Positions 44,092 to 53,694 of a DNA stretch of 64,000 nucleotides are shown here, piece after piece; position 1 is the stretch's first letter; the number at the start of each line of letters is the position of its first letter. The stretch is from NCBI RefSeq assembly GCF_001152565.1, contig NZ_CQAZ01000004.1:124001-188000 (forward strand), written 5' to 3'. A model generated the notes under the pieces. That model was not told the origin of the DNA. It made no database searches and worked only from the letters and a program-made list of their open reading frames with translations. Origin of the DNA: Yersinia pekkanenii (GTDB lineage Bacteria > Pseudomonadota > Gammaproteobacteria > Enterobacterales > Enterobacteriaceae). Made by a program: the position numbers and the translations under genes.

Positions 44092-46368
44092 CTAATGAAC
44101 TGCACCTTCAGTTTTGCGTTTTTGCGCACTCTGAAACTCATAAGCCAATTGTTGTTTTTCTTTATCCAAGCCAACAGTGACTGAGCCACCATCAACCAGA
44201 GAACCAAACAACAGCTCATTTGCCAACGGTTTCTTCAAATTTTCTTGAATCACCCGCGCCATTGGCCGTGCGCCCATTGCCTTGTCATAGCCTTTTACCG
44301 ATAACCAATCGCGGGCTTCCTCACTGACCTCCAGCGAGACACCTTTGGCATCTAATTGTGCCTGCAACTCAACGATAAACTTATCAACCACCTGCTGAAT
44401 AACCGTAGGAGACAAATGGTTAAAGTAAATAATATTATCCAACCGGTTACGGAATTCCGGCGTGAATATTTTTTTGATCTCTTCCAGCGCGTCAGTACTG
44501 TTGTCCTGCTGTTTAAAACCAATGGAAGTACGCTGAGTTTCCCGCACACCAGCATTGGTGGTCATCACCAAGATCACGTTACGGAAATCGGCTTTACGCC
44601 CGTTATTATCCGTCAGTGTCCCGTTATCCATGACTTGTAATAACAGGTTAAACACATCCGGATGGGCTTTCTCAATTTCATCCAGCAGCAGAACCGCATG
44701 AGGATGCTTGAGAACCGCATCGGTCAGCAGACCACCTTGATCGTAACCTACATAGCCTGGAGGCGCACCAATCAGGCGACTGACCGTGTGACGCTCCATA
44801 TATTCGGACATATCAAAGCGCAGCAGTTCGATATCCAGCGCTTTAGCCAATTGCACCGTGACTTCTGTTTTACCGACACCCGTTGGGCCAGCAAACAGGA
44901 ATGACCCGACCGGTTTGTGGTCTTGCCCTAACCCTGCGCGGCTCATTTTGATGGCCTCAGACAGCGCCTCAATGGCTTTATCCTGACCGAATACCAACAT
45001 ATTCAGACGATCACTCAGATTTCTCAGCACATCGCGATCACTGGCTGATACTGTCTTCTCCGGAATACGGGCGATACGAGCGACTACGGACTCAATATCT
45101 GACACATTGACGGTTTTTTTACGTTTGTTGACCGGCATTAGGCGACTACGAGCGCCAGCCTCATCAATCACATCAATGGCTTTATCCGGTAAGTGACGGT
45201 CATTAATATATTTAACCGATAACTCCACCGCTGCGCGTATCGCTTTCGCGGTATAACGCACGTCATGATGGGCTTCATACTTTGGTTTCAGACCGTTGAT
45301 AATCTGAATTGTCTCTTCTGGCGTCGGTTCAGTGATATCAATTTTCTGGAAACGCCGTGCCAACGCGCGATCTTTTTCAAAAATATTGCTGAATTCCTGA
45401 TAAGTCGTAGAGCCAATGACCCGAATCTTGCCACTTGAAAGCAATGGTTTGATCAGGTTGGCTGCATCGACCTGCCCACCCGATGCAGCACCTGCCCCGA
45501 TGATGGTGTGGATTTCATCGATAAACAGAATGCTGTCTTTGTCGTTTTCCAACTGCTTCAGCAGCGCCTTGAAACGTTTCTCAAAGTCACCACGGTATTT
45601 GGTTCCAGCCAGCAACGAGCCGATATCCAGTGAATACAAGGTGCATTCCGATATCACCTCCGGCACATCACCCTGCACGATACGCCAGGCCAGACCTTCA
45701 GCAATAGCCGTTTTCCCCACACCGGATTCCCCCACCAGCAGCGGGTTGTTTTTACGCCGACGGCATAATACCTGAATGGCACGTTCCAGCTCTTTATCGC
45801 GGCCAATAAGCGGGTCAATGCCGCCAACTCGGGCCAGTTGGTTCAGATTGGTGGTGAAGTTCTCCATACGATCTTCCCCTCCTGCCTGCTCTTCATTCAC
45901 CGGATTTTCTGGATTCGGTGCCTGACCCGGTTCGTCCTTACGGGCGCCGTGGGAAATAAAGTTCACGATATCCAGACGGCTGACATCATGCTTACGTAGC
46001 AGGTAGGCCGCCTGGGATTCTTGTTCACTGAAGATGGCGACCAATACGTTGGCACCCGTGACTTCATTGCGCCCTGATGATTGGACGTGGAAGACCGCAC
46101 GTTGTAACACGCGCTGAAAGCTAAGTGTAGGCTGGGTGTCACGCTCTTCTTCACTAACCGGTAATGTGGGTGTAGTTTGTTCGATAAACGCTTCCAGTTC
46201 TTGGCGCAACGCCACCAAATCAACTGTACACGCCTCCAGCGCTTCCCGCGCGGCTGGATTGCTTAGCAATGCCAGCAACAGGTGCTCCACGGTCATAAAC
46301 TCGTGTCTGTGCTCACGCGCTCTGGCGAAAGCCATATTGAGACTGAGTTCAAGTTCTTGATTGAGCAT
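44092..46368 (-). CDS. clpA: ATP-dependent Clp protease ATP-binding subunit ClpA
   Basis: ClpA is the AAA+ unfoldase that feeds substrates, including N-degron proteins brought by ClpS, to ClpP. The 758 residues are laid out as a Clp N-domain (about 1-140) and two AAA modules. Walker A motifs are GESGVGKT near residue 214 and GPTGVGKT near 495. The ClpP-binding loop region has IGL-type sequence (SIGFKQQD) near 615. The start at 46368 has GGAGG six bases upstream and gives the E. coli length. The frame also reaches a GTG at 46374. Confidence 0.98.
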   Translation of the reverse strand: MLNQELELSLNMAFARAREHRHEFMTVEHLLLALLSNPAAREALEACTVDLVALRQELEAFIEQTTPTLPVSEEERDTQPTLSFQRVLQRAVFHVQSSGRNEVTGANVLVAIFSEQESQAAYLLRKHDVSRLDIVNFISHGARKDEPGQAPNPENPVNEEQAGGEDRMENFTTNLNQLARVGGIDPLIGRDKELERAIQVLCRRRKNNPLLVGESGVGKTAIAEGLAWRIVQGDVPEVISECTLYSLDIGSLLAGTKYRGDFEKRFKALLKQLENDKDSILFIDEIHTIIGAGAASGGQVDAANLIKPLLSSGKIRVIGSTTYQEFSNIFEKDRALARRFQKIDITEPTPEETIQIINGLKPKYEAHHDVRYTAKAIRAAVELSVKYINDRHLPDKAIDVIDEAGARSRLMPVNKRKKTVNVSDIESVVARIARIPEKTVSASDRDVLRNLSDRLNMLVFGQDKAIEALSEAIKMSRAGLGQDHKPVGSFLFAGPTGVGKTEVTVQLAKALDIELLRFDMSEYMERHTVSRLIGAPPGYVGYDQGGLLTDAVLKHPHAVLLLDEIEKAHPDVFNLLLQVMDNGTLTDNNGRKADFRNVILVMTTNAGVRETQRTSIGFKQQDNSTDALEEIKKIFTPEFRNRLDNIIYFNHLSPTVIQQVVDKFIVELQAQLDAKGVSLEVSEEARDWLSVKGYDKAMGARPMARVIQENLKKPLANELLFGSLVDGGSVTVGLDKEKQQLAYEFQSAQKRKTEGAVH

Positions 46369-46393
46369 AGGCACCTCCCAATAATTGCCTTAA

Positions 46394-46714
46394 TCAGGCT
46401 TTTTCCAGCGTACAAAGCAACGGATGCTCGTTCTCCCTGGCGTATTGATTTACATGTGCGACTTTTGTCTCTGCCACTTCAGCAGTAAAAACACCGCAAA
46501 TCGCCTTTCCTTGATAATGCACATTGAGCATCAGCTGTGTTGCACGTTCAATATCATAAGAAAAGAACTTTTGCAGAACGTCAATCACAAATTCCATCGG
46601 TGTGTAATCATCGTTGTTAAGTATAACTTTATACATAGACGGCGGTTTCAGCGCCTCTTTCTGTTTATCTTTGACTAAATGTTCAAAATTCAGCCAATCG
46701 TTGTTGTCACCCAT
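46394..46714 (-). CDS. clpS: ATP-dependent Clp protease adaptor ClpS
   Basis: ClpS recognises N-terminal Leu, Phe, Trp and Tyr and hands substrates to ClpA. The 106 residues include a flexible N-terminus and the core [20 protein letters not shown]. That core carries the conserved Asn-Asp-Asp and the Met that shapes the binding pocket, and [20 protein letters not shown] follows. It is 25 bases upstream of clpA. It is divergent from cspD with a 359-base gap, as in E. coli. Confidence 0.98.
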   Translation of the reverse strand: MGDNNDWLNFEHLVKDKQKEALKPPSMYKVILNNDDYTPMEFVIDVLQKFFSYDIERATQLMLNVHYQGKAICGVFTAEVAETKVAHVNQYARENEHPLLCTLEKA

Positions 46715-47073
46715 TGCCTGCCCATCGTTTCACTGAACCATACAGGAGCGATACCTCACTCCGGTTATAAGACCATTTCATGTAGATATCTATTATTATT
46801 TTAACATCACTTATGCCATTACGCTGCCGGAGAAAGAAGTCTGGGTGTTTAGGGCCAAAGTGATTAAATTATCACCAATTAAACGCAATAGCGTTAGCTG
46901 CATCAAACTTTGAAGCACTACCTCACTCAGACAAAAGCCGCGCCCTTGACGTTAGGACCATTTCCACTAGAGTGTATTTTTGTGAGCTGTTGGAGTTTTA
47001 ACCAATTCGCGCTCACTTTAACCAGTGATTACCTCATCTCAAACTAGAATAGCCTTGTGAGGAACGTAGAAGT
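46715..47073. other. clpS-cspD divergent intergenic region
   Basis: 359 bases with no protein gene, holding the divergent clpS and cspD promoters. In E. coli a small RNA candidate (RybD) has been reported in the corresponding gap. I see no terminator-like hairpin that would support a small RNA here. Confidence 0.5.
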
Positions 47074-47331
47074 ATGGAGACGGGTACTGTTAAATGGTTC
47101 AACAATGCCAAAGGTTTTGGCTTTATTTGCCCTGAGAGCGGCGGCGAAGACATATTCGCTCACTATTCAATCATCCAAATGGATGGTTACCGAACGTTAA
47201 AAGCCGGTCAAATGGTTAACTTTAATGTCCATCAGGGGCCAAAAGGTAACCATGCCAGCCTGATTGTTCCACTCGGGTTAGATGTTCTGTCGCCAGAAGC
47301 CATACCGCAGGAACTCGCTGCATTGGCCTGA
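47074..47331 (+). CDS. cspD: Cold shock-like protein CspD
   Basis: CspD is a cold-shock-domain protein that inhibits DNA replication and is induced in stationary phase, not by cold. The 85-residue protein begins METGTVKWFNNAKGFGFICP with RNP1 KGFGFI and the RNP2 variant DIFAHYS. The C-terminal tail is longer than in CspA (GLDVLSPEAIPQEL), as expected for CspD. The start has GAGGAACG upstream. It is divergent from clpS. Confidence 0.96.
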   Translation: METGTVKWFNNAKGFGFICPESGGEDIFAHYSIIQMDGYRTLKAGQMVNFNVHQGPKGNHASLIVPLGLDVLSPEAIPQELAALA

Positions 47332-47454
47332 CACTCTCGCCCCTCTATCTCAATATCACGGGATATCACGGGAATACCCATCACCGAAAATGTTCTTCTG
47401 GTGCCAAAGGTATTTTTGGGCGGATAGTGACTACCCTACATGATTTACCATTCA

Positions 47455-47482
47455 AAATGCCAGCCAATAATGACTGGCATTT
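47455..47482. terminator. Bidirectional terminator between cspD and macB
   Basis: Stem AAATGCCAG / CTGGCATTT with a 10-base loop. The plus strand continues TTATTTC; the minus strand continues TGAATGG after the stem T residues. It serves the convergent cspD and macB. Confidence 0.78.
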
Positions 47483-47513
47483 TTATTTCATACTCGGCTC
47501 TTCATGCGCCTAT

Positions 47514-49463
47514 TTATTCACGCGCTAAAGCATCAATAGGGTTTAACCGAGCTGCGCTGCGGGCAGGTAGATAGCCAAACACCACACCTATCACCGTTGA
47601 GCACAAAAATGCACTGAACAATGCAACCGGTGGGAAAGCAATCTGCCAGTTTGGTAAAAACATTTCTACAATCAGGCCGATGGCAAAGGATAGCGAGATC
47701 CCCAGAGCTCCGCCGACCAGACAAACCAGAATCGCCTCAATTAAAAATTGTTGCATAACATCACTAGAACGCGCGCCTACCGCCATACGGATACCTATCT
47801 CACGGGTACGTTCAGTCACCGAAACCAGCATAATATTCATCACACCAATACCGCCCACTACCAGTGAAATTACCGCCACCAGCGTCAGGAACAATTGCAT
47901 GGTGCGCGTGGTTTTTTCCGCTGTTTGCAGCAAGCTGTCCATATTATAGGTAAATATGTCTTTTTTACCGTGGCGCATCGTCAGCAACCGAACGAGCTGC
48001 TGCTCGGCCTCTTTGCTGCTATACCCCTCTTTAATTCGGATAGTGATCGAATCAAAATAGGAACGCCCCATCAGGCGGCTGGCCATGGTGCTGTAAGGGA
48101 CCCATATCCGTAGCGCTTTACTGCTACCAAACATGGATTGCTTTTCCTCCACCACCCCAACGACGGTGGCTGGCATATTGCCCACCAAAATCACCTGCCC
48201 CACCACGTTTTTCATATTAGGGAACAACCGGCGCTGAGTGTTCCGGTCAATAACGGCCACTTGCGACTGGCGCTCAACCTGCTCATGGGTAATGGCAGTC
48301 CCTTGTTCGAGTTTCATACCAAACACACGGAAATACTGCTCACTGACCCCCGACACGCTGGCGGCCACATCAATATTGCCATACCGCAGCCGCATGCTAC
48401 CGGCAATCGTCGGCGATACGGCGCTGACGTAGGACTGTGCTTTCAGTGCCGCCATATCGTCATTAACCAGCGCCTGCCGGGTACTGGGGTCATCATCACC
48501 AAAATCTTTGCCCGGATAAACATCAATGGTGTTGGTTCCAATCGCCCGGATATCGGCCAGTACCCGTTGCTTAGCCGCATCACCGACCACCAAGATGGAA
48601 ACTACCGAGGCAATACCGATAATAATACCCAGCATCGTTAACGCGGTGCGCATTTTATTGGCCGACATCGCACGCCAGGCCATTAATAGAGCCTCGCGGA
48701 AACGGCCTGCCAGTTGCTGCCATGAAGGTGCTGGCGGCGTCAGACGCATCGCCGCGGAAGAGGCGACAGTTCGCACCATTTTTGAGCCGGAATCCGCCAT
48801 AATTCGGCCATCTTTTATCTCGATGATCCGTTCAGCCTGAGCAGCAACCGTAGGGTCGTGGGTCACAATAATGACCGTGTGACCCTGTTGCTGTAGCTGT
48901 TTCAGAATCGCCATGACTTCGACGCTGGAATGGCTATCCAGCGCACCGGTCGGTTCATCGGCCAGAATAACCTGCCCACCATTCATCAACGCACGGGCAA
49001 TACTGACACGCTGCTGCTGCCCGCCGGATAACTGATTGGGTTGATAACTGACCCGATCTCCCAGCCCCAGCCGGGTTAATAGCATGTTCGCCCGCTCACG
49101 GCGCTCATGCTTAGCCAAACCAGCATATACCGCCGGAACCTCGACATTGTGGGCCGCACTGAGGTGAGGTAGCAGATGATAACGCTGGAAAATAAAACCA
49201 AAATGCTCACGGCGCAGTGCCGCCAGCGCGTCGTTATCTAATTGTGCAACATCTTGACCGGCAACACGGTAGACGCCTGCGCTGGGCTTATCCAGACAGC
49301 CCAGAATATTCATCAGCGTCGACTTACCCGAACCGGAGGCCCCAATAATGGCCACCAATTCACCCGCATTAATTGTCAGTGAGACATCCTGCAATACATC
49401 AACCGTTTCTTCGCCGGACTGATAGCTACGACGGATGCCTTTTAATTCAAGCAATGCCGTCAT
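47514..49463 (-). CDS. macB: Macrolide ABC transporter ATP-binding/permease protein MacB
   Basis: MacB works with MacA and TolC to expel macrolides and the heat-stable enterotoxin. The 649 residues start with the ATPase (Walker A GASGSGKST at 41-49; LSGGQQQRVSIARAL near 144; ILADEPTGALD). Then come a membrane helix, a large periplasmic MacB_PCD domain and three C-terminal helices (FtsX domain), as in the mechanotransmission family. The start is in a TAATG overlap with the macA stop. Confidence 0.97.
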   Translation of the reverse strand: MTALLELKGIRRSYQSGEETVDVLQDVSLTINAGELVAIIGASGSGKSTLMNILGCLDKPSAGVYRVAGQDVAQLDNDALAALRREHFGFIFQRYHLLPHLSAAHNVEVPAVYAGLAKHERRERANMLLTRLGLGDRVSYQPNQLSGGQQQRVSIARALMNGGQVILADEPTGALDSHSSVEVMAILKQLQQQGHTVIIVTHDPTVAAQAERIIEIKDGRIMADSGSKMVRTVASSAAMRLTPPAPSWQQLAGRFREALLMAWRAMSANKMRTALTMLGIIIGIASVVSILVVGDAAKQRVLADIRAIGTNTIDVYPGKDFGDDDPSTRQALVNDDMAALKAQSYVSAVSPTIAGSMRLRYGNIDVAASVSGVSEQYFRVFGMKLEQGTAITHEQVERQSQVAVIDRNTQRRLFPNMKNVVGQVILVGNMPATVVGVVEEKQSMFGSSKALRIWVPYSTMASRLMGRSYFDSITIRIKEGYSSKEAEQQLVRLLTMRHGKKDIFTYNMDSLLQTAEKTTRTMQLFLTLVAVISLVVGGIGVMNIMLVSVTERTREIGIRMAVGARSSDVMQQFLIEAILVCLVGGALGISLSFAIGLIVEMFLPNWQIAFPPVALFSAFLCSTVIGVVFGYLPARSAARLNPIDALARE

Positions 49464-50578
49464 TACGCATCCTCCGTGCCACCGCGACTCACGATGACCT
49501 CCTCACCCAGGTTCAAACCGGAAACCACCTGCGCATCGACGTTATTACGAATACCTATAGTCACTTCACGTTTTTCTTCTTTGCCGTCTTTCAATACCGC
49601 AATCTGATAACGATTAGTCCCCAGCTCATCACCTAATGCCGATAATGGGATAACCATCGCTTGCTTTACGTTTGCCAGTTGAATTGAAACCTGCGCGGTC
49701 ATTTGCAGACGTAATAACCTATCCGGGTTTGGCACTTCAAAACGCGCCGAGTAAAAAATGGCATCATTCACCTTTTCCGGCGTGGGCTGAATATCTTTTA
49801 ACACACCATCGAAGCGCTTTCCGGGATCACCCAGCACAGTAAACGAGGCTTTCATCCCCGGTTTTAGGTGAATGACATCCGCTTCTGATACCTGTGCGTT
49901 CACCAACATGGTACTCATATCCGCCAGCGTCAGAATATTCGGTGCTTGTTGTGCCGCAATCACAGTCTGACCCTGTAAGGTGGTAATTTGCACCACATCG
50001 CCATCCATCGGGGCAGAAATCTTGGTGTAATCCAGATTAATATTGGCCGTATCCAGGCTGGCTTTAGTTTTATTGATTTGCGCATTAATGGTGTCAACCT
50101 GCGCTTTTTTCACCGCCAATGCGGTGCTGGCTTGATCCAGATCCTGACGTGATACAACCTGTAGCTTTGCCAGATCCTGTTGGCGGCGTAGCGTGACCGC
50201 AGCCAATTGCAGTTCAGCTTTCGCCTGCGCCAACTGGGCGTTCAAATCCTGTAATGCCGCCTCCACCTCTTTGATTTGGTTTTGAGCCTGTTGCGGGTCG
50301 ATCATCGCCAGCAATTGCCCTTGCTTAACCTGATCGCCAATTTCCACATACAGTCTTTCCAACTGGCCGCTGACCTGAGCACCTACATCAACTTTGCGTA
50401 CTGCATCGAGTTTGCCGGTGGCCAAGACATTTTGTTGCAGGTCACGATTGGCGACTTTCACCGTTTGATATTGAACCGGTACCGGAGTCATCATCTGTCT
50501 GATGATGAAAAAACCGCCAATAATCAATACGGCAATTAGGGTAAGCCATCGGCGCTGACGTCTACTGAACTGCATCAA
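49463..50578 (-). CDS. macA: Macrolide efflux periplasmic adaptor MacA
   Basis: MacA is the hexameric adaptor linking MacB with TolC. The 371 residues equal the E. coli length. An N-terminal membrane anchor ([18 protein letters not shown]) is followed by a lipoyl half ([20 protein letters not shown]), an alpha-helical hairpin (about 95-170, with [18 protein letters not shown]) and a beta-barrel region with [20 protein letters not shown]. The gene overlaps macB by one base. It is divergent from ybjX. Confidence 0.97.
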   Translation of the reverse strand: MMQFSRRQRRWLTLIAVLIIGGFFIIRQMMTPVPVQYQTVKVANRDLQQNVLATGKLDAVRKVDVGAQVSGQLERLYVEIGDQVKQGQLLAMIDPQQAQNQIKEVEAALQDLNAQLAQAKAELQLAAVTLRRQQDLAKLQVVSRQDLDQASTALAVKKAQVDTINAQINKTKASLDTANINLDYTKISAPMDGDVVQITTLQGQTVIAAQQAPNILTLADMSTMLVNAQVSEADVIHLKPGMKASFTVLGDPGKRFDGVLKDIQPTPEKVNDAIFYSARFEVPNPDRLLRLQMTAQVSIQLANVKQAMVIPLSALGDELGTNRYQIAVLKDGKEEKREVTIGIRNNVDAQVVSGLNLGEEVIVSRGGTEDA

Positions 50579-50764
50579 ATCAATTACCTTCCTTAATTTA
50601 TAAATTTATTCGCTCTGCTGAAAATAGCATCGGAAATTCTCATTTAACTAAACCAAATAACGGTATTAGTGTGCTATCGGCGAAATCTAAGATGTATTGA
50701 CACTCTGTTTAGTTCCCATTTGCTTCAATAACGCCGGAAATAGAGTGATATAACGGATTTAATC

Positions 50765-51724
50765 ATGCATAACCTCAATAACACCGCATCAATCCCTCAT
50801 GTAATTAACCGTTGGGGGTTAATTACATTACTGATCAAAGGCAATCAGGCACTGGGCGGCTCATGGCAAAAATTGCGGTTTCGGCTTAAATTTATCGCCC
50901 GAACCTTAATCAGCCCGAAGCTAACGTTTAACTTCTTGGGTGTATTGGTGAAACAACCATTTCTCAATAGCATACTACGCGCTCAACCTGATTTACCCTG
51001 TAAATTGCATCGCCCTTATCTGGCGAATACGCTCAGTAATCGCCAAAAACTGGGGGTGCTACAGGATCATTTCCAGTTGATAACTCAATGTATGCCAGAA
51101 TCATTACACCGCAATTATTTGCATCATTCACCTTATAAATTGACTGAATTAACCGGCAAGAATGAAGAAAAGTATTCTCTTTATTTGGGCGTTATTTCAA
51201 AACTCAATAAAGAGGGCGAAATTACGCTGATGCTGGCCAATGAGCAACAACAAACACTGGCACTGCTCACTTTTAGTTTGTTTTATTATCAACAGCAAAA
51301 AACAGTGTTTATTGGTGGCTTACAGGGCGCGGATAATGAAACGCCACACAGCGAAATTCACCTTACGACTAAAGCTTGCCATGGATTATTCCCTAAACGC
51401 CTGGTGTTGGAAGCAACCTGCTGTCTGGCAGAACTCATGGGGATAACACAAATTATTGCTGTCGGGAACAACACCCACGTTTACCAGAACTGGCGCTACC
51501 GGGCGAAGAAAAAAGATCAATTGCACGCCGACTACGACAGTTTCTGGCTATCACTCGGGGGGAAGCAGTGCGCAGACGGTCATTTCAGTTTACCGACCAG
51601 GATTGCACGTAAGCCGATTGAAGATATTGCCAGCAAAAAACGCGCAGAATATCGCCGCCGCTACCAGCTACTCGCGCAACTGGAGAGCGGGTTAGCCGCG
51701 CATTTTACCCACAGTTTAATGTGA
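50765..51724 (+). CDS. ybjX: VirK/YbjX family protein (DUF535)
   Basis: A 319-residue protein of the VirK/YbjX family. Relatives (Shigella VirK, Salmonella virK/ybjX) affect envelope stress resistance and virulence factor localisation. The molecular activity is unknown. Family regions are LYLGVISKLNKEGEITL near residue 140, VFIGGLQGADN near 180 and the C-terminal YRRRYQLLAQLESGL. It has no signal peptide. The ATG start has no strong ribosome binding site. A TGTTTA motif near 50707 resembles one PhoP half-site, but its partner half is poor. Confidence 0.9.
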   Translation: MHNLNNTASIPHVINRWGLITLLIKGNQALGGSWQKLRFRLKFIARTLISPKLTFNFLGVLVKQPFLNSILRAQPDLPCKLHRPYLANTLSNRQKLGVLQDHFQLITQCMPESLHRNYLHHSPYKLTELTGKNEEKYSLYLGVISKLNKEGEITLMLANEQQQTLALLTFSLFYYQQQKTVFIGGLQGADNETPHSEIHLTTKACHGLFPKRLVLEATCCLAELMGITQIIAVGNNTHVYQNWRYRAKKKDQLHADYDSFWLSLGGKQCADGHFSLPTRIARKPIEDIASKKRAEYRRRYQLLAQLESGLAAHFTHSLM

Positions 51725-51734
51725 CTTTCCGCCG

Positions 51735-53399
51735 TTAATCCGCCCGCCCCCGTGCTAACCACACCACGCGTGAGAACATTTTTTTCAATAATAGCGGGAC
51801 GGATTCTACCCCCCGGTCCCTGGCTTGATTGGCAACTTCAATAGCAAGATCCGGCTTAGAAGTACGATGAATGGCTTTTTCAATCACCCTGCGCGGCTGT
51901 ATTTTGGCATTCGCAGGAATTGCGGATATCCGGTGATAGACATCATCAAACCCTGCACGATATAAAAAGTGCTCCATATCCGGTGCCGGTAATACAGTCA
52001 GACGATCCCGTTCATGATCGCGTCCACTGTCCGCCATATTACGTACCGTGGCGGCGTACTTTTTACCGGCATCATCTCCATCAGTCAGAACATGCCACTG
52101 AATTCCCATCCGATTGGCAAATTTTAGCAACGGGCGCAAACCACTCTGGGCGAATTCAATAACCTTGACACCTTCAGCTTCAAAGTGGTAACTACACAGG
52201 CGGGCAAGCTCATTGAGTAACCAAATTTCAGTTTCACCCTCCACCAGCAACCAACAGCGCGCAAACAGTGCCGATGGTCGATTGAAACGAATATGAAACG
52301 CAATACGGCGGCTGTCTTCGGGGCTCATGCCACGAGGGCCAATGCGGTAAGCGGCGACTTTGGATGATTCACGTACCAACCGGCAAATGCTCTCAAGCGG
52401 GACTAATGAGACTAATTCACCGGAGTTTGTGGTGGTGATGCGTTGGAGTGGCAGTTGGCTAAGCAACCCCCAGGCGACCGACAGCATAATCGGGTGTAAG
52501 CGAGTTTCCGGGTCTTCCACCAGCAACAATGGCCGCGCATGGGGATCAAGGCTCAATGCCCCTTTTGCCTGCAATAACGTCGAAAACATCCCCATCAGTA
52601 TCAGCCGCATACTGCGACTGTTTGGCTCGGCCACCATCCGATTAATATTGTCGAGGGCCAGCCAGGCTTCGCGCTCAGGTTGGGGCCGATAACGGTGGTT
52701 ATGCAAACCGGGTGACTGCGACCCAAGCTCGGCAAAATAATGTTCCAACAGTTGGCGCATCGCTGCCAACCCCTGTCGCAGTTCGGCGTTTGTCAGTTTC
52801 TGCGGATTACGAACCAACTGGCGGCTTAACTGATCCAGTTGCTGGTTCAAAGCTACTTTATCTGGCTTGGGGCTATTTTCGTCCGTGGTACTGCGTAGCC
52901 GGCGCATAAAACGCGCATCCCGTAAGCGCAATACCGGATGGATACGAATGACCCCGCGCGCCAGTTTTTCGATATCGTGCAAAGCCAGCGCTTGCCCTGT
53001 TAAATCGAGGAACGTGCGCCAGGTGCAAACCGTGCCATCATCAGCCAGCTCCCCTTCAACCCGATAATAAATACGATGCAAGCCATCATCATTTTTTATC
53101 CATAGCGGGGCTAACTGGCGGTAACGAGGGGCGCGCCAATGACCAATATCTTTCTCACAAAAGGTAAAAATAACCTGTAAATGGCGCTCTTTAGCACTTT
53201 CATCCCCTGCCGGATAATGAAAATCCTGCACGGTGAAATGATAGAGCTGAGGTTCGGGGGACAAAAGCAACGTGAGAGCATCTAATAAACTGGATTTACC
53301 CCAAGCATTCTCACCGATTAACACCGTATTATCGTCAAGATTCAATGAAATACGATTAATACCACGAAAACCGACAATATCTACACGTTCAAGAAACAT
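51735..53399 (-). CDS. ybjD: ATP-dependent OLD-family nuclease YbjD
   Basis: YbjD is an OLD (overcoming lysogenisation defect) family protein with an N-terminal ABC-like ATPase and a C-terminal TOPRIM nuclease. The 554 residues include FRGINRISLNLDDN and the P-loop GENAWGKSSLLDAL near 28-41, the Walker B-like LLLVEDPETRLHP near 300, and the TOPRIM motifs LLVEGETEIWLL (about 385) and LTDGDDAGK (about 435). It is a class 2-like OLD of the chromosomal enterobacterial type. No UvrD-type helicase (GajB-like partner) is adjacent, so it is not an obvious Gabija system. Confidence 0.94.
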   Translation of the reverse strand: MFLERVDIVGFRGINRISLNLDDNTVLIGENAWGKSSLLDALTLLLSPEPQLYHFTVQDFHYPAGDESAKERHLQVIFTFCEKDIGHWRAPRYRQLAPLWIKNDDGLHRIYYRVEGELADDGTVCTWRTFLDLTGQALALHDIEKLARGVIRIHPVLRLRDARFMRRLRSTTDENSPKPDKVALNQQLDQLSRQLVRNPQKLTNAELRQGLAAMRQLLEHYFAELGSQSPGLHNHRYRPQPEREAWLALDNINRMVAEPNSRSMRLILMGMFSTLLQAKGALSLDPHARPLLLVEDPETRLHPIMLSVAWGLLSQLPLQRITTTNSGELVSLVPLESICRLVRESSKVAAYRIGPRGMSPEDSRRIAFHIRFNRPSALFARCWLLVEGETEIWLLNELARLCSYHFEAEGVKVIEFAQSGLRPLLKFANRMGIQWHVLTDGDDAGKKYAATVRNMADSGRDHERDRLTVLPAPDMEHFLYRAGFDDVYHRISAIPANAKIQPRRVIEKAIHRTSKPDLAIEVANQARDRGVESVPLLLKKMFSRVVWLARGRAD

Positions 53400-53596
53400 G
53401 CTACGCCTCCGGTGCGAATTTATTCATACTGTCACTACTGATAACATTGTTAACCTGGCAATCATAGTGGATTATCTTACCGGCAGAGGCAAAAAACCTT
53501 ACGCGTCAAGCCCCACAGCAGCATGCGTGCTACTTTACTCTTCTCTTGATTTTAGATAGCTTATTGCGCCATAGCTCATTATTCATCTGCTCATAA

Positions 53597-53678
53597 TACC
53601 CAAAGTCATTGGCGTTACCGCAAGGCAGCAAACGAATAAGTGCCGCTAACACAGCAGTAACGTCAATGAAGAAGGGTA
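53597..53678 (+). repeat. Deleted ERIC-like element in the lysO leader
   Basis: An 82-bp element with inverted ends TACCCAAAGTCATTGGCGTTAC and GTAACGTCAATGAAGAAGGGTA (each quoted as one arm, overlapping by family pattern). The GCAAGGCAGCAAACGAA segment is typical of ERIC left halves, and the central part is missing. It ends 17 bases before the lysO start codon. Confidence 0.6.
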
Positions 53679-53694
53679 CAGGACGGTATAACTC

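Noticed and set aside
51735-53399. Gabija defence system
   Set aside because: There is no GajB-like helicase gene on either side; neighbours are ybjX and lysO.
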